A stretch of DNA of 64,000 bases from JBMONI01 sp049324575 (lineage in GTDB: Bacteria; Omnitrophota; Omnitrophia; Omnitrophales; Aquincolibacteriaceae). A program made the translations under genes and the position numbers. The notes under the pieces were generated by a model. The model searched no databases and was not told the origin of the DNA. It saw only the letters and a list, made by a program, of their open reading frames with translations. Where the stretch lies: assembly GCA_049324575.1 (NCBI GenBank), contig JBMONI010000002.1, positions 111,407-175,406 of the forward strand, given 5' to 3'. Of this stretch, positions 63,924 to 64,000 are shown piece by piece (within the stretch, counting starts at the first letter, position 1; every line of letters starts with the position of its first letter).

Positions 63924-64000
63924 TTGGCTTTGTTTTGGTAAAAATCGCGGGTCCTTCCAAGGGGGTGTTCGCCGAGGGTCGGGCGAGGCGCAGTCCGTCA

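Larger units (their letters stand above)
55940..64000. mobile_element. integrated element at the tRNA-Asn 3' end (runs past the window)
   Basis: The boundary is inferred from the recombinase gene reading into the tRNA and from the drop in G+C content. Contents: serine recombinase, ImmA-like peptidase and XRE repressor on the minus strand; Cro-like protein, small protein, primase-polymerase/helicase, iteron-like repeats and three accessory proteins on the plus strand. No capsid, portal or conjugation gene is visible in the part seen, so phage, satellite and IME are all possible. The second att copy is not in the window. Confidence 0.8.

Noticed and set aside
63924..64000. Phage cos- or terminase-like G+C-rich segment at the right edge
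   Set aside because: The 77 bases after the last gene are too short to assign; no gene start or motif can be supported.

Overview
The window comes from a G+C-rich, Gram-negative bacterium: it encodes a tripartite RND/MFP/OMF efflux pump, periplasmic sensor domains and many signal peptides. Gene order and families (DUF5674 pair, NdvB-like giant protein, HAMP-fused trehalose-phosphate synthase) fit an uncultivated lineage such as Omnitrophota or another PVC/FCB-adjacent candidate phylum. That placement is an inference and was not tested. Most genes lie on the minus strand. From about 55.9 kb to the right edge the sequence is visibly more A+T-rich and belongs to an integrated element.

1-10.7 kb, ion and nitrogen housekeeping: a truncated permease with a DUF134 regulator and a Cys-rich small protein; mscL; a SulP anion transporter; a PlsC-type acyltransferase; an ACR3 arsenite exporter with a decayed arsC-like fragment behind it; a crcB-DUF190 fluoride operon under a fluoride riboswitch; an amt-glnK pair under a textbook sigma-54 promoter; a DUF4197 protein, a small PLDc_N protein, TspO, and an RRM RNA-binding protein with a structured leader. 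10.7-17.4 kb, copper resistance: csoR-cusC-cusB-cusA-YHS with a CsoR-type operator between -35 and -10. 17.4-30.4 kb: an exported rubrerythrin translationally coupled to a 2422-residue membrane protein with a GH94 phosphorylase-like domain, then glgX, pyk and a methyltransferase.

30.5-46 kb: a sodium/solute symporter, pntB and pntAB (no pntAA), mntP, a toxin-antitoxin-like DUF5674 pair, a complete trehalose cassette (treS, otsB, and an otsA fused to a transmembrane sensor), a candidate small RNA or riboswitch, GTP-type PEP carboxykinase and a CDF transporter. 44.6-50.4 kb is one signalling operon: UrtA-like binding protein, PAS histidine kinase, response regulator, and receiver-kinase hybrid. 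50.6-55.2 kb holds CNNM/HlyC, TauE, DUF202, a DmeF-like exporter and two small proteins.

55.2-64 kb: a repeat-laden intergenic region with two wrecked tRNA-Asn copies, an intact tRNA-Asn(GTT), and an element integrated at its 3' end. The element carries a serine recombinase, an ImmA-like peptidase, a divergent XRE/Cro switch, a primase-polymerase/helicase, iteron-like repeats and accessory proteins. It runs off the right edge.

Functionally the host part leans toward osmotic adaptation and storage carbohydrate (mscL, trehalose by two routes, glgX, NdvB-like) and toward export of toxic ions (fluoride, arsenite, copper, cobalt/nickel, manganese).
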